Program-made: the position numbers and the translations under genes
Shown here: positions 1 to 10,974 of the stretch, in pieces
How the letters are laid out: every line of letters begins with the position of its first letter
How positions within the stretch are numbered: position 1 is the stretch's first letter
Notes under the pieces: generated by a model
What the model saw: only the letters and a program-made list of their open reading frames with translations
Database searches by the model: none
What the model was told of the DNA's origin: nothing
Assembly (NCBI GenBank): GCA_023512835.1
Contig: CM042085.1
Location: 38,890,324 to 38,954,323, forward strand
Source: Taxillus chinensis
Lineage: Eukaryota > Streptophyta > Magnoliopsida > Santalales > Loranthaceae
Length of the DNA stretch: 64,000 bases
Reading direction: 5' to 3'

Positions 1-1163
1 ATTCCAGGGAACCCGGAACTAGGAACATGACTTCCCCTTGCCTGCACCCGAAGGTCAAGGGGTTGGTGACTAGCACCAATGGAGACTACACCGCGGGTGC
101 TGTCTCAAATATGCAACCCTATACAGTTATACATCAAGGGTAATCCTGTACTTTCCATACATCATCATGCATATAATAAGTCAAACAGTCATACAGACAT
201 CACCTCACAACAATATGCAAATACAATTGTCCACGGACCCATGTCCGGGATATCACACAAAACAATACAGAATATAATACTGTATCATACATCAGAGTAG
301 TGGGCATCCTCCTGGAAGAAAGTTCTCCACTAGTCTCGGGTCACACCTGAAAAAGGTAAACAACAAGTAGGGGTGAGCGACAAGCTCTGTAGGTGACCCC
401 AATACTCCATATCATGCAAACATACAAGTTTATACTACATGCTTTGTGTACTCGTGCACTGTGTAGTGTGCACAATCATCAGGACTTAGCCTGTAAACAA
501 ACATCAGGACCCAGCCTGCCCTTACAGGACAGCTTGTCCACGATCCTCCACGGAATCCCAGCTCAGGGCACTCAGCCCTAGCTCCACGAGCTCAACGGCT
601 CAATTGAGGCCTTAGCCTGTCTACAGCGCAATATGCCCAGCCATAGTCACCGTACAGGCCTGCCATCAAAGCATATGCCTGCCACGTCAACCACATAGCA
701 CCATCGGTGCATCACGGTGAGAACCCAAGTCATAGAGCCCAAGCCCCACTTCCTCAAACCAACGTATTAACACCAATATGGCATTAAGGTTCACCATACT
801 CCCTTTATAACTGAAGCCAGTCTTCACAAACCGATCATCATTCCTTGACCAAGGAAGGAGATACCCATATGAGTTGTTTTCTTGAAATAAAAAGTCCCGA
901 CATTGGGTTCTCATATCATAACTAAGATAATCTAATTTTTTGGGATTTTCTGAGATATCTAACCCCACTTTCCAAAAATTCACCTCTACGAAAAACTGGA
1001 TTTTTTCGAGATTTTACACTAAATCCCAATTTTCACATTTTGAAGGACTGAGAAATAATTTTTCGAGTATTTTTCTTTGAATCCAAATGGGGGTATTTCG
1101 TTATTTACATTGTAACACTTACGTATTATACTTGTATAGGTTACAATGTAAATAGTCCAGTCT
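1..1163 (-). mobile_element. Long gypsy-type LTR, 3' part, reversed and cut by the window edge
   Basis: This segment is the reverse complement of about 17,620-18,770. Both copies share the LTR leader, a conserved stretch reading towards a GTGACCCGAGACTAGTGGAG-like block, and a short palindrome (TTACATTGTAA and TTACAATGTAA about 30 bases apart, here at 1,107-1,153). The element continues beyond the left edge. Its inner end at about 1,163 abuts degenerate Sirevirus LTR sequence, so this is a truncated LTR. A 98-codon reverse-strand reading frame at 687-983 lies inside it and has no partner in the second copy, so I do not call it a gene. The lineage (Tekay-like) is inferred from LTR length and style only. 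Confidence 0.5.
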
Positions 1164-1488
1164 AGTGTTCAGTTACACTATTGGAGCTATGACTCGTAGC
1201 GCGGAACTGCAGCGCGCCTCGAAGACTCGTAGCTGCGGAGCGCGCCTCGAAGACTTGAAGCTAGTCTTCGATCTTCGACCTTCGGACTACGAACTTCGAT
1301 CTTCGGACTACGAACTATGGATCTACAAACTACGAGTCTACGAACTACAAACTACGAACTACGAACCAACGACCCTGGATCTTCGACCCTTCGACCCAGA
1401 ACTTCGGATCTTTGTCATTTCGACCCAGTAATTCGCCCAGGGTACTGTTCATCATCATTTTTGCCTGTTCTTCGTCTGGAATCATTCC
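1164..1488. repeat. Degenerate GACTCG/CTTCGA repeat tract
   Basis: This is a block of short, partly palindromic motifs (GACTCGTAG, CTTCGATCTTCG, ACTACGAAC) repeated with small changes. It is in the position where the first 150 or so bases of the Sirevirus 5' LTR should be, but it does not match the start of the 3' LTR (37,645-37,800). It may be a diverged or rearranged U3 of a related LTR. Similar motifs recur at 19,200-19,340. No gene is seen. Confidence 0.5.
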
Positions 1489-1750
1489 AGCATATTTGTG
1501 ACAAAACACATTGCGACTCGTAGATCTCGGGTCGAAGGCCGTAGAGTCACAGTACGAAAAAGGGAGCGTTACTATAAACGACGATTCAATTCAGAGACTC
1601 GTAGAGTCGAAGAATAAAAGAACAGTAACCGAACTTAAATAATTCGAAGACTCGAAACCTATAGAACTGTAGAGTTCCTAGAGCGCTCATGTCACTTAAC
1701 AGAATTTAATGTACCGCTAGACTCATAGACTCAAGGGTCATAGAGTCACA

Positions 1751-1858
1751 GCCTTAAAACCCTATTAAGAAAACGGGACTCGCAGACTCGTAGACTCAAG
1801 GTTCGTAGACTCGCAGCCTTAAAACCCTATTAAGAAAACGGGACTCGCAAACTCGTAG
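1751..1858. repeat. 65-bp tandem duplication within the 5' LTR
   Basis: A unit beginning GCCTTAAAACCCTATTAAG occurs at 1,751 and again at 1,816, with GACTCGCAGACTCGTAG spacer motifs. The 3' LTR has a single copy near 38,070-38,110, so the duplication arose in, or was kept by, only one LTR. Confidence 0.75.
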
Positions 1859-2340
1859 GTCGAAGGTCAAAGAGTCGAAGCCAACAAGACTGACTAACTT
1901 AAATGAATCTGTAACTCAAAAGTCGTAGAGTCATAGACTCAAGGCTCGTAGAGTCGTAGACTCAAGGGATACAGGTATGTTAATGAACTTGTCAGACATA
2001 TCATAGACTCGAAGATCTTGAAGGTAGAGAGCTGCAGCTGAAGGGTCGTAACCGTAGAGTCGAAGACTCGTAGAATAATCTCAGAGCATAAACAACTGTG
2101 AAAGGCCAACGAGGAGATGTAAAGTCTAAGACTCGTAGAGTCGAAGATTTTCAAGGTTGAAGACTCGCAGAGACGAAGAGCCTCTTAGTCAAGTAAAATA
2201 AACTGAGAAACCCGAGGGTCGTAGATCCGCAAAGCTAGGGTCGTAGACTCGCAGCAATAACAACGGATAGATTAGGCGCACTACGAAGAAGTCACTCTAA
2301 GAGCCATTAGGAAAGTCGCAGACCCGTAGAGTAGACTCAC

Positions 2341-2384
2341 AATGAGCTCTGACTGAAACCTTAATGAGCTCTGACTGAAACCTT
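2341..2384. repeat. 22-bp tandem duplication in the 5' LTR
   Basis: Two adjacent copies of a unit beginning AATGAGCTCTGACTG. The 3' LTR has one copy near 38,722. Confidence 0.8.
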
Positions 2385-3262
2385 CGAGTCACCAAACCTA
2401 CGAGGCACTCACCTTCAAAGCATACTTACAACCCTAAGCATATTCATGTGGCGATATCTTCAGCTAGGGTTTGTACAGTAAACATGCGCCGTCTAGAGCT
2501 GAGTGCAATTAATGCCGCATTAATTGCAATCAACCACTCTCCACAGATGAACAGCCAAAATCGACTGTGCAAGTATGGGCATGCAACTGTGCAACATGGA
2601 CAACAGATCTGCAAATCGGAGAAGATCAACCCATCCCCTGACATCCTGCATATCCAGTGGTGGGAAGTCAATCTGTCGGATGGACAACTAGGCGCACAAC
2701 AATCTAAAATTAAAATATATATCTCTCTCACACTCAATGACAAAAATGTGAGTTAGTCTCTTTCTCTGAAAGCGTGGAATACACAGAATACAATAAAAGG
2801 ATTCTGAAATACATTAAGATAGATTTTTTGCAGAATTCAAGCAAGAGTTCCAACGCAAGAGATAGAGACTCTGAGAGAGAGAACAAACTTGGAAGTGCTG
2901 TGCGCCACGTTGAACTAAGATCAAGATCAAACCTTTCGATTAATAATACTTTCTTGTTCATCCAAGATCCAACACGATCATTGAGTCTCTTCTCCGTGTT
3001 GTTTCCCACAATCAAAACAATCTCCGAACATTCCTATCATCTCTGAGATCTGTTCAGCAAAGAATATTGACTCCTATCTCAGATTTGTCTGATAGTTAAT
3101 TAAGTCTCACATCACTCACATTAATACTGTCGTCTTCTCCATCAATACTTCCACGTAGTCATCCATAGACAAATCCAAAACCAGCCAACAGTCTAGCTTC
3201 CGCAGGCGAAGAAAGTCTATTCACCCCCCCCCCCCCTCTAGACTCACTTTGGGACCTACAAT

Positions 3263-3273
3263 TGGTATCAGAG
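3263..3273 (+). promoter_or_regulatory. Primer binding site (tRNA-iMet type) of the Sirevirus
   Basis: TGGTATCAGAG starts two bases after the LTR end at 3,260. This is the usual plant copia minus-strand primer site, complementary to the 3' end of initiator methionine tRNA. Confidence 0.9.
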
Positions 3274-3302
3274 TGGTTCTACAACTCCATAGAGATCCCT
3301 AA

Positions 3303-5897
3303 ATGGCCGACATGGATTCCAGCAGTGCAGCTCTAGCTCCCGAGCAAGCTCCAGTTCCTATTGAGGAACCTGAAGCCAGTCGTGCTCCAGGAGAAGGAGC
3401 GATTGGAGATTAGGAGCAGGAAGAACCGAGTACCAACAGCAACAAGAAAGAACAAGAAGACTTACTACGTTGGTTGGCTCATCCTCCCAAGTACCTATGT
3501 GCACACCGCGCGCTTTTCCAAATGGAAAGCGAGAATGAGAGCACACCTAGACATGCTCGACACCTATCTCTGGGAAACAATAAAGAACGGACCTTTCACC
3601 CCAAAGAGTATACAGAGAGGCCGGTTAATGACAAAGGACCCAGACAGTTGGTCTAAGGTGGAGCAGAGGAAAGTAAAACTTGGATTCAAGGCAAAAGCCA
3701 TACTCTTCCCTGCGCTCGATGACGACATGTTCACGGATATGCAGGACCTAGAGACAGTGAAGGAGGTATGGGACAAACTATGTCTCATCTACGAGGGAGA
3801 TGAGCAAATACAAGACAACAAGATCTCAATGCTCAAGCAGGAGTATGAAGCCTTCAGATGTGAACCAAAGGAGTCATTGGACAGTATCTATAAAAGGTTC
3901 ACAGGTCTAATTCAACGGATGAAGACTTACAATGTTGAGATCTCTCAAAAGGACAAGAATGACAAGTTTCTAAGATCTCTACCCTTGAGACTTCTGATAA
4001 AGACATCAGCCATCCGTCAGCTGAAGGAATGGAAAACCTGTGCCTTGGAGGCATTATATGGGGACCTCAAAACGTTCGAAATGCAAAAGGAAGAACTTGA
4101 GGCATTTGAGAATCCATCCAAGAAAAAGGAGAAGTCTGTTGCCTTCAAGGCCGCTAATGAACCAAGGGAACCATCTTCAGAAGAGGAAGAAGATGAAGCT
4201 GAAGAACTTGTTTCAGATAGTGCCTTAGATGAAGAAGTGGCATTTCTGATCAAGAAACTGCTGAAGAGAAGGGGGAACTACGGGGAGGAAAGCAAGGCGG
4301 TCACCCTCATCCTTCTCTAAGGGAAAGGATAAGGAGAAGTTGCGGTCAGCATCAACGCAACAAGCCCGGCCACTTCGCTGTCGACTGTTATAAGTTGAAG
4401 AGGGAGAAAAAGGAGGTAGCTGAGCAGAAGAAGAAGACCAAAGGCTCCTCAAGCAGTAAGGATGACAATAGGAAGAAGACTCTTGTCACTAACAAGTTCA
4501 ACAACGAAACTGAGGAGGAAGAAGAATCTTCTGATAAAGAGAAGAAAGAAAAGGGTCTTATCTACTTCATGGCTGACAACTCACCTCCCCTCAAGGTAAG
4601 AACCTATGAACAGCTCTACATTGAATATGAAGATACCTATAGAGCTCTAAAAGACATAGAGGAACAATTTCTCCCTATGAAAGCTGACAAAGAAAGATAT
4701 TATTCTAAACTAGAATGGTTTTCATGTGAATATAGAGACTCTACAGATGACTATGAAAGAACAAAGAGAAAATTAAGAGCTGAAGTGAGTGAGATGAGAA
4801 GCACACACGATGATCTTTTGGACAAAGTTGGACAACTAAAAATGGCTAATAAAGACATCGATAGGCTTAAAAAGGAACTAGCTGAAACCAAAGCAGAACT
4901 GGAAAAGGAAAGACAAATCAATCAAAAGTGGCAAGATTCTGACAAATTGCAAACCTCTCACTTTAGGACCACTCCAGATGTTAAAGGTCTCGCCTTAGGT
5001 CTAGGCTTCTTTGAAGACCAAATAGCCAAGGCCCAAACTTACCCTGTGCAGACCAAGTGTCTTGCTTGCTTTGTTCCTTCTGGTAGTGTGCTCCTTGATT
5101 GTGGAAAGGAGGTAATGGCTGTTACTAGTCCACCCAAACTAGTAACACCCGAACTCAAAGATCAGGGTACTGTTGCATCCCAGGACAGTGATGCAGCAGT
5201 TGCTAAGATAGGACTGAAAGTTGAACCTTTAGTCAACCTGTCCTCTACATCCCAATGTAAGGGTAAGGGTGTAGTAATTTCGAAGACAAACCCAAGTAGA
5301 CATACTACTACATTTGAAACTGGTTCATCCAGCAAGGTTGTTTCCTCCCAGCTCGAGTTTGTCCCTGGTGGCAGAGTTAAGAACGGTTTAGGATATGTGA
5401 GAAAACCTAGGAAACCTCTTAACACTCCAGCAAAACCCTTAAGACAGAGTGTTCAACTCAAACCTGTCAAATGCCCCATCTGTTGTGAAGTTGGACACCT
5501 TTCCTATCAGTGCAGATTCTATCCTGAGTATCTTAAGAACAAGGTTGTTAAAGAAATCAGGTTAGGCATCAATCAGTCAAAATTTTCAGAAAATTTGCAC
5601 TGTCACATTATTGATAGGAAGAAGAAAACAAGGCACACACAGGTTACCTTACCAAAGAACAAAACTCCTAAACCTGTGATGAAAACTATCAATTCTGTGC
5701 CTAGCAAAGCTATGAAGAGTAACCATAAGAAAGGAGAATCCACAAAGAGCCCTAAGAACACTCCTGCTAACAATGCTAATGATGAACCATCCAAATTAGC
5801 ATGGAAAATTAAATCTGCTCCTTATTGGAAACCTAAATTGTCAACTGTAGCTTTCACTTACCCAAAGCCCAATCATCATTGGGCCCCCAAGACTTAG
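3303..5897 (+). pseudogene. Sirevirus gag, frameshifted
   Basis: The likely start is the ATG at 3,303 (MADMDSSS...), whose frame ends at a TAG near 3,410. The main gag frame then runs to 4,320 and holds the copia capsid region (UBN2 family; WKARMRAHLDML and ...SIYKRFTGLIQRMKTYN). Another frameshift follows: in a second frame, around 4,345-4,400, a zinc-knuckle relic reads NKPGHFAVDCYK, with its second Cys codon changed to CGC (Arg). The frame at 4,395-5,897 carries a highly charged coiled-coil-like stretch (about 4,600-4,940) and an intact CX2CX4HX4C knuckle (CPICCEVGHLSYQC, near 5,470). The product would be nucleocapsid protein that packages element RNA. As it stands it is broken in at least two places. 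Confidence 0.8.
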
Positions 5898-5919
5898 TTA
5901 TTTGATGTGCAAGAATAGG

Positions 5920-7269
5920 TACATGAAGCTGAAAGTAACCACCGAAAACAAAAGATCAATTCCAGCCAGTGGTATCTTGACAGTGCCTATTTTGTACACA
6001 TGAAATATGATGTCTCTCTGTTGAGTGAAGTAAGGGAGGTTGCAGCTTCATCTGTCACATTCGGGGATAACAAAAAGGGTAAGATTGTTGGTAAGGGAGT
6101 TCTCTCCAATGGTTCTGTTTCAATTCAGAATATGTCTGTTGTTCAAGGTCTTAAACGTAACTTATTGAGCATAAGTCAATTGTGTGACAAAGGTTATGAA
6201 GTGTTGTTCACTAAGCACACCTGCACAGTTGTAGACCCCGTCTCTAAAGAGGTAAAGCTGAATGGAGAAAGATAAGGCAATGTCTATAAATTGGTCTTTG
6301 GTAATGCTCAATCCAATGAACCAATATGCTTTCTGTCCAGAGCTTCACCTGACATTAGTTGGTTGTGGCACAAGAGATTTGGTCATTTAAACTTCAAGAC
6401 TATGTCTAAATTAGCATCTCTTGATTTGGTTGAGGGCTTACCTAAGCATGTTTATGAGAAAGAACACCCTTGTAGGGATTGTCAACTGGGCAAGCAAGTG
6501 AAACATTGTTTTAAGAGTGTGGATAAAACCTCAATCACACAGCCACTTGAACTTCTGCACCTGGACCTATGTGGACCAATAAATGTGTCTTATCTGGTGC
6601 AAGATACTTCCTTGCAGTAGTAGATGACTATACCAGATATACATGGGTCATGTTTCTCATAAACAAAACTGAAACATTTGAAAACCTTGTTGAACTCTTC
6701 AATTGGATAACTAATGTTAAGAGTCTTTCTATTAAATGTATTAGAAGCGATCATGGCAAGGAATTTGAATTTTCTGATATGTTAGAGTTTTGTACTAAAC
6801 ATGGTATCCAGTACAATTTCTCAACACCTAGAACTCCACAACAAAATGGACTCGCTGAAAGAAAGAATAGAACTTTAGTTGAAGCAGCTAGAACCATGTT
6901 GACAGCAGCTAGAAGCCAAAATCCTTATGGGTTGAAGCTGTTGCCACTGCTTGTTATGTACAAAACAGAACTCTAATTAACAAATGAGCCATGAAAACAC
7001 CCTATGAATTATGGAAGGGAAGGAGACCAAACATTGGTCACCTAAGGATCTTTGGGTATACTTGCTACATTCTGAATAATGGCAAGGATTACTTGAATAA
7101 GTTTGATACCAAGTCAGATGATGGGTATCTCATTGGATATTCCATGACTAGCAAGGCTTATCGTGTGTTTAATAGAAGGACTAAAACTATTGAAGAGTCT
7201 ATTCATGTTTCATTTGATGAGACTAACCATGGTATGCATAAAAGAGCCCAAAATGTACATGAAGTGTAG
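5920..7269 (+). pseudogene. Sirevirus protease and integrase, broken
   Basis: A WYLDSA segment near 5,970 is in the place of the copia aspartic-protease motif DSG; the Gly is now Ala. GAG-pre-integrase follows (LLSISQLCDKGYEV; LWHKRFGHLNFKTM; CRDCQLGK). The integrase core shows all three acidic residues: LHLDLCGP (about 6,560), IRSDHGKEF (about 6,745) and QQNGLAERKN (about 6,840). A TAA at 6,273 interrupts the frame, a frameshift lies at about 6,580 and a stop lies at about 6,976. The C-terminal GYLIGYS segment follows at 6,991-7,269. It would process the polyprotein and join cDNA to the genome, but cannot be made as one product here. Confidence 0.8.
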
Positions 7270-7471
7270 GATACTATTCTAGTAGAAGACCAAGACACAG
7301 ATAATCCTACAACAACTGAACCACTGGAAGATGAACCTAAACCTGAAGACCAAAGAGCTGAACCGGTGACTGCAGAATCAAATCAAAAATCAACAGAAAG
7401 ATCATAACTCTAACATTCAACCTGTTCAGCCTCTGTCAATTCGACCAGCCCAAGAACCTAACATAGAGCAG

Positions 7472-8100
7472 TTGGGCATTCAACATGAAGAAAGAGAAGA
7501 CCTTCCAAAGGCAAGGAGAAGGTTAAAGGACCACCCATCTGAACTAATAATAGGAGATCCTACTACACGGGTCAAAACAAGGGCTGCCACACTTCATGAG
7601 AATCTATACATGTGTTTCTTATCACAAGTGGAGCCAAAAGCAATAGATGATGCAGTTCAGGATCCCTATTGGATTAATGCTATGCAAGAAGAGCTCAATC
7701 AGTTCAAGAGACAGAAAGTGTGGGAGTTAGTCAATAGGCCTAGGTCACAACAAGTCATTGGTGTGAAATGGATATTTAGAAACAAACTTGATGTTGATGA
7801 TATTGTAATCAGAAACAAGGCCAGACTGGTGGCAAAAGGTTACAGACAAGAAGAAGGAATTGACTATGATGAAACCTTTGCACCAGTTGCTAGACTAGAG
7901 GCCATCCGCATGTTTTTAGCATACGTAGCATTCAAGGACTTCAGAGTTTATCAAATGGATGTCAAGAGTGCATTCCTTAATGGAGAGCTCCAAGAAGAAG
8001 TCTATGTTGAACAACCTCCTGGATTTCTAGAGCCAAACCAAGAACACAAAGTGTACAAGCTGAAGAAGGCTCTATATGAACTGAAACAAGCTCCCAGAGT
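7472..8100 (+). pseudogene. Sirevirus reverse transcriptase, first half
   Basis: Copia RT N-terminal region: [77 protein letters not shown] (first catalytic Asp in [10 protein letters not shown]), then LYELKQAPR. Homology stops abruptly after this, at about 8,099, where the Tat/Ogre-like insertion begins. It resumes at 14,650 with TWYETLSKF. The 200 bases before it (7,270-7,470) are a degenerate linker. Confidence 0.85.
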
Positions 8101-8119
8101 CTATTTGAAACAAGCATAA

Positions 8120-8568
8120 TGTTGAACATACTAACCCCATTTGATATATATGCCTTTTTGCCCATGCCATATACCTTGTTGAATAGGTCCTTAGAGATTC
8201 CCTGCGATTCGCACAAGATGTAAATTTAGGGTAAATTCATTTTAACCACGACTTGAATAAATAACTTAGCTGAATAAAAATTATAGACTTTTTAGGAAGC
8301 TTAACCCCGTCATAGCAATGCAAATAAAATAGAAAACCTCCTCCTCCGAAAATAGATACCGAAAGGGCGCTGTAGGGGTGCTAATCTTTCCCTACACGTA
8401 ACCAACTCCCGAACCCTTCTCTGATAATGCAGACCACACCTATAAACTATTCAAAGTAGAGGGTATCTAACTGTACCCCAAAAATAGTTGGTAGCGACTC
8501 TAAATTTTCTCACCATTGGGGTGTTTGAGCTCACCCCAAACGGGCCCGGACGAAAACCAGTGATGACA
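8120..8568 (+). mobile_element. 5' LTR remnant of the Tat/Ogre-like element
   Basis: Ends ...CCAGTGATGACA immediately before the primer site. The stretch 8,224-8,568 is clearly related to 40,437-40,817 (shared blocks such as GAAAATAGATACCGAAAGGG and CAAAGTAGAGGGTATC), which fixes it as LTR sequence of a repeat family. The 5' boundary at about 8,120 (TGTTGAACATAC) is a guess. Confidence 0.6.
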
Positions 8569-8570
8569 GC

Positions 8571-8588
8571 TGGCGACTCTGCTAGGGA
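8571..8588 (+). promoter_or_regulatory. Primer binding site of the Tat/Ogre-like element
   Basis: TGGCGACTCTGCTAGGGA lies two bases after the LTR end. This closely follows the primer-site sequence typical of Ogre elements (TGGCGACTCTGCTGGGGA); one base differs. Confidence 0.75.
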
Positions 8589-9254
8589 CATCAACACTTT
8601 AGAGAGTTAGGTCTAGAACTAGGATTAGGAGGTTATTTTAATTGTACTATTGTATATATTTAACTGTCGTGCTAAGTTATTTTTTATTTTTTTATTTTCT
8701 AGATATAATTGTGATTTACTTTTTTTTTATATACAGTAGTCGTTTATCTTTAAACTACGATTTATTTGTGCATTTTAACTACCATGATAGTTATGATTTA
8801 CTGCTTTCCCTACTTGTTGCATCCATGCATAACCTTATACCCGGGTTTAACACAATTTAGGTTAGCGAGGTTCAGTACGGTCCCCAACGCGTTGATCATT
8901 ATCTACAATGGGGCCTCGGACTCCTCACTCAAGCTTGAAGTTCTTTTAAGGCACGTCCTTTTAAGACCCCCCTCCGGTAAATCCCATGGTATACGGAGCC
9001 CTCTATTGAGGAAGTTTGGAAACCAACGAATAAGATAGGTGTAGCAATTGAAGCCCATCAGGGGCATTGACCCACCTGTTGTTTGCTCATTCCATGCCAT
9101 GCTAACCTTTGTTTTGTAGGGTAGTCCATAAGTCATCCCCTGCACACCTTATTTGCCTTCCTATTGGTCTATTCTTTATCCTGTCTATTTTCCCTGATTT
9201 ATTTTAACTGCCATCCTAACCTATCATCATGTATAACACGACATTCATATAGGC

Positions 9255-10510
9255 ATGGCAACTTTCAGTCATCTCCTAAAAAGCCTTCAGGATAAAGAGG
9301 CTGTTGCAATTGTGGCCCAAACATCTAGGGACATCCAACTTCGCCTTGGAGATTTTCCGCCAGAAGAAGCCCACAAAGCAGAACATGTTATCATAGAAGA
9401 TCAACTGGACTACACGAAGGAGGTACAGACCATATGGAGGCAGTGGTCAGACGAAAGGAAAAGCATATATATACAACAGTTTGGGGATTTGCTCCATGTG
9501 ACCAAGCTACTGGCCGATAAGGATATGCTTGGGGCAGCCATATATTTCTGGGAGCCTCGACGGCGGTGCTTTGACTTTAACGGCATAGATCTTGTTCCCA
9601 CAATAGAAGAATACAGAAGATTATTGGATATCCCCGTAGAAAACAAAATGAAGATCTATCTACCGGAGCCCAGAAGATCATGTCGAAGGGCCTTTGCTAA
9701 GATAATGGGAAGGCCAATATGGGACTCACCGGCGGCCATAACCTATGGTGGGCGGGAATATCTTTCATGGGACACAATCAAAGAAATGATACAAACCGCG
9801 ATAGAAGCCGGGGTGCACAAATTGCTTACATTAGCTATATATGGGCTGGTCATTTTCCCGAGGATATCGGCCCACATCAATGGAGCAATTGTAGATTTGG
9901 TCCAGCAAGTGCTCAAAGGATGTGACCCTACTCCTGCTATCTTGGCTGAAACCATCCGATCTCTTACTTACCTGAGGAGTAAGGGCTCGGGATAGTTCAT
10001 GGGGTGCTGGCCTCTCTTGTGCACCTGGTTGCAAGGTCATTTCCCTTGCAGTGTTTCTCGTTTTCCTGCTGTGTATCAATTGCCAGCCACGACACTATTG
10101 GATATTCTGCTCAGCAAGTGGAACTTACCTAAAGGCTTTGAGACTGGAGAAAGAAGTTAGAGAACCTCACAGAAGTTGACATTACGGCATCGCTCCTTGG
10201 ATGCCGGTGGTCTCCATGACTTATAGGCTGTGGGGACTACAATTGGGTCCCACTCTTAGGTCCTTGGGGAGGAACCGCATATGCACCACTTGCGGGGGTG
10301 GAAGACAAGTCGGGCATCATCGGATTATCCCTGTGTCTTATTTGGCATGGAAGATTGTGACTTCACTTACAGCAAAACCATGCTTGCAGAGAAAGGCCAA
10401 AAGATGTATCAGGCATGGTCCACCCCACATAAGATCCAACCCAACAGTCCAAAACCTGGCGTTTATCTGGCGTACTTATCTTGGAGGGCACAACACAAGC
10501 CATAGTTAAC
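9255..10510 (+). pseudogene. Ogre-type ORF1 (DUF7745-like), disrupted
   Basis: The open part (9,255-9,995, 246 codons from ATG) resembles the extra ORF1 that Ogre elements carry upstream of gag, a plant mobile-element family of unknown function: ...AAIYFWEPRRRCFDF, EEYRRLLDIPVENK, ...LLTLAIYGLVIFPRI. After the stop at 9,995 homology seems to continue in shifted frames to about 10,500 (a GPWGGTAYAPL-like segment near 10,262-10,300, which is typical of ORF1). No enzyme motif is seen. It lies about 690 bp after the LTR; the intervening leader (8,589-9,254) is AT-rich and has no gene. Confidence 0.65.
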
Positions 10511-10974
10511 AACGGACATGAGAGCTATCCTCTAGGAGAATCAAAATCTCAGGCAGCAGATCCAAAGGCTGGAAGCATCTCTAGAAGGAGCTCTTCAAAG
10601 GTTGCGGTGATGGAAAAACAAGTAGAGACCATATTAAAGCGAGAGGAGGAAGTAGGTGAGCGGCCACCCCCGAGACGAAGAGGCGCCGTGCTACTTAGGA
10701 GTTGACTGGAAGAATGCCTTAAGATCATGTAGCGATAGCTTTCATTTTACATGGCATTTCAGCATTGAATGTTTGTATTGTGTGTTTTGTTTGTAATAAA
10801 GTTGTTTGTTTTTCTAACCCTCCGTATATACATTCATGCATACATGCATAGCAAATGAAAAAAAAAACATCAAATAAAATCTCCTTGTACCCAGGTGGGT
10901 AGCAGACTTTTTCCAGGATTGCGCACTCTTACAATCTCAGATCTCGCCGCAATCAAGTATCACAGCCACAACCA

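Larger units (their letters stand above)
1489..3260 (+). mobile_element. 5' LTR of the Sirevirus (5'-truncated)
   Basis: Collinear with 37,803-39,627 from GCATATTTGTGACA to the terminal GGGACCTACA. The U3 part (to about 2,400) is filled with GACTCGTAG/GAGTCGAAG palindromic motifs. A candidate TATA box (AATATATAT, 2,714-2,722) is followed by CT-rich sequence. Internal length changes relative to the 3' LTR include a duplicated 65-bp unit at 1,751-1,858 and a 22-bp tandem duplication at 2,341-2,384, while about 120 bp present at 38,595-38,720 is missing here. A run of 11 C lies at about 3,226-3,236. Reading frames overlapping on both strands inside the LTR are not genes. Confidence 0.85.

Noticed and set aside
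687..983. 98-codon minus-strand frame
   Set aside because: Within a repeated LTR; the matching region near 17,800-18,060 does not keep the frame open.
1164..2400. Evenly repeated GACTCGTAG words that look at first like a CRISPR array
   Set aside because: Repeats are degenerate, both-strand and unevenly spaced, lie in LTRs, and the genome is a plant.
2444..3046. Four overlapping reading frames of 90-102 codons on both strands
   Set aside because: They lie inside the Sirevirus LTR; frames on both strands of the same DNA and no family resemblance.
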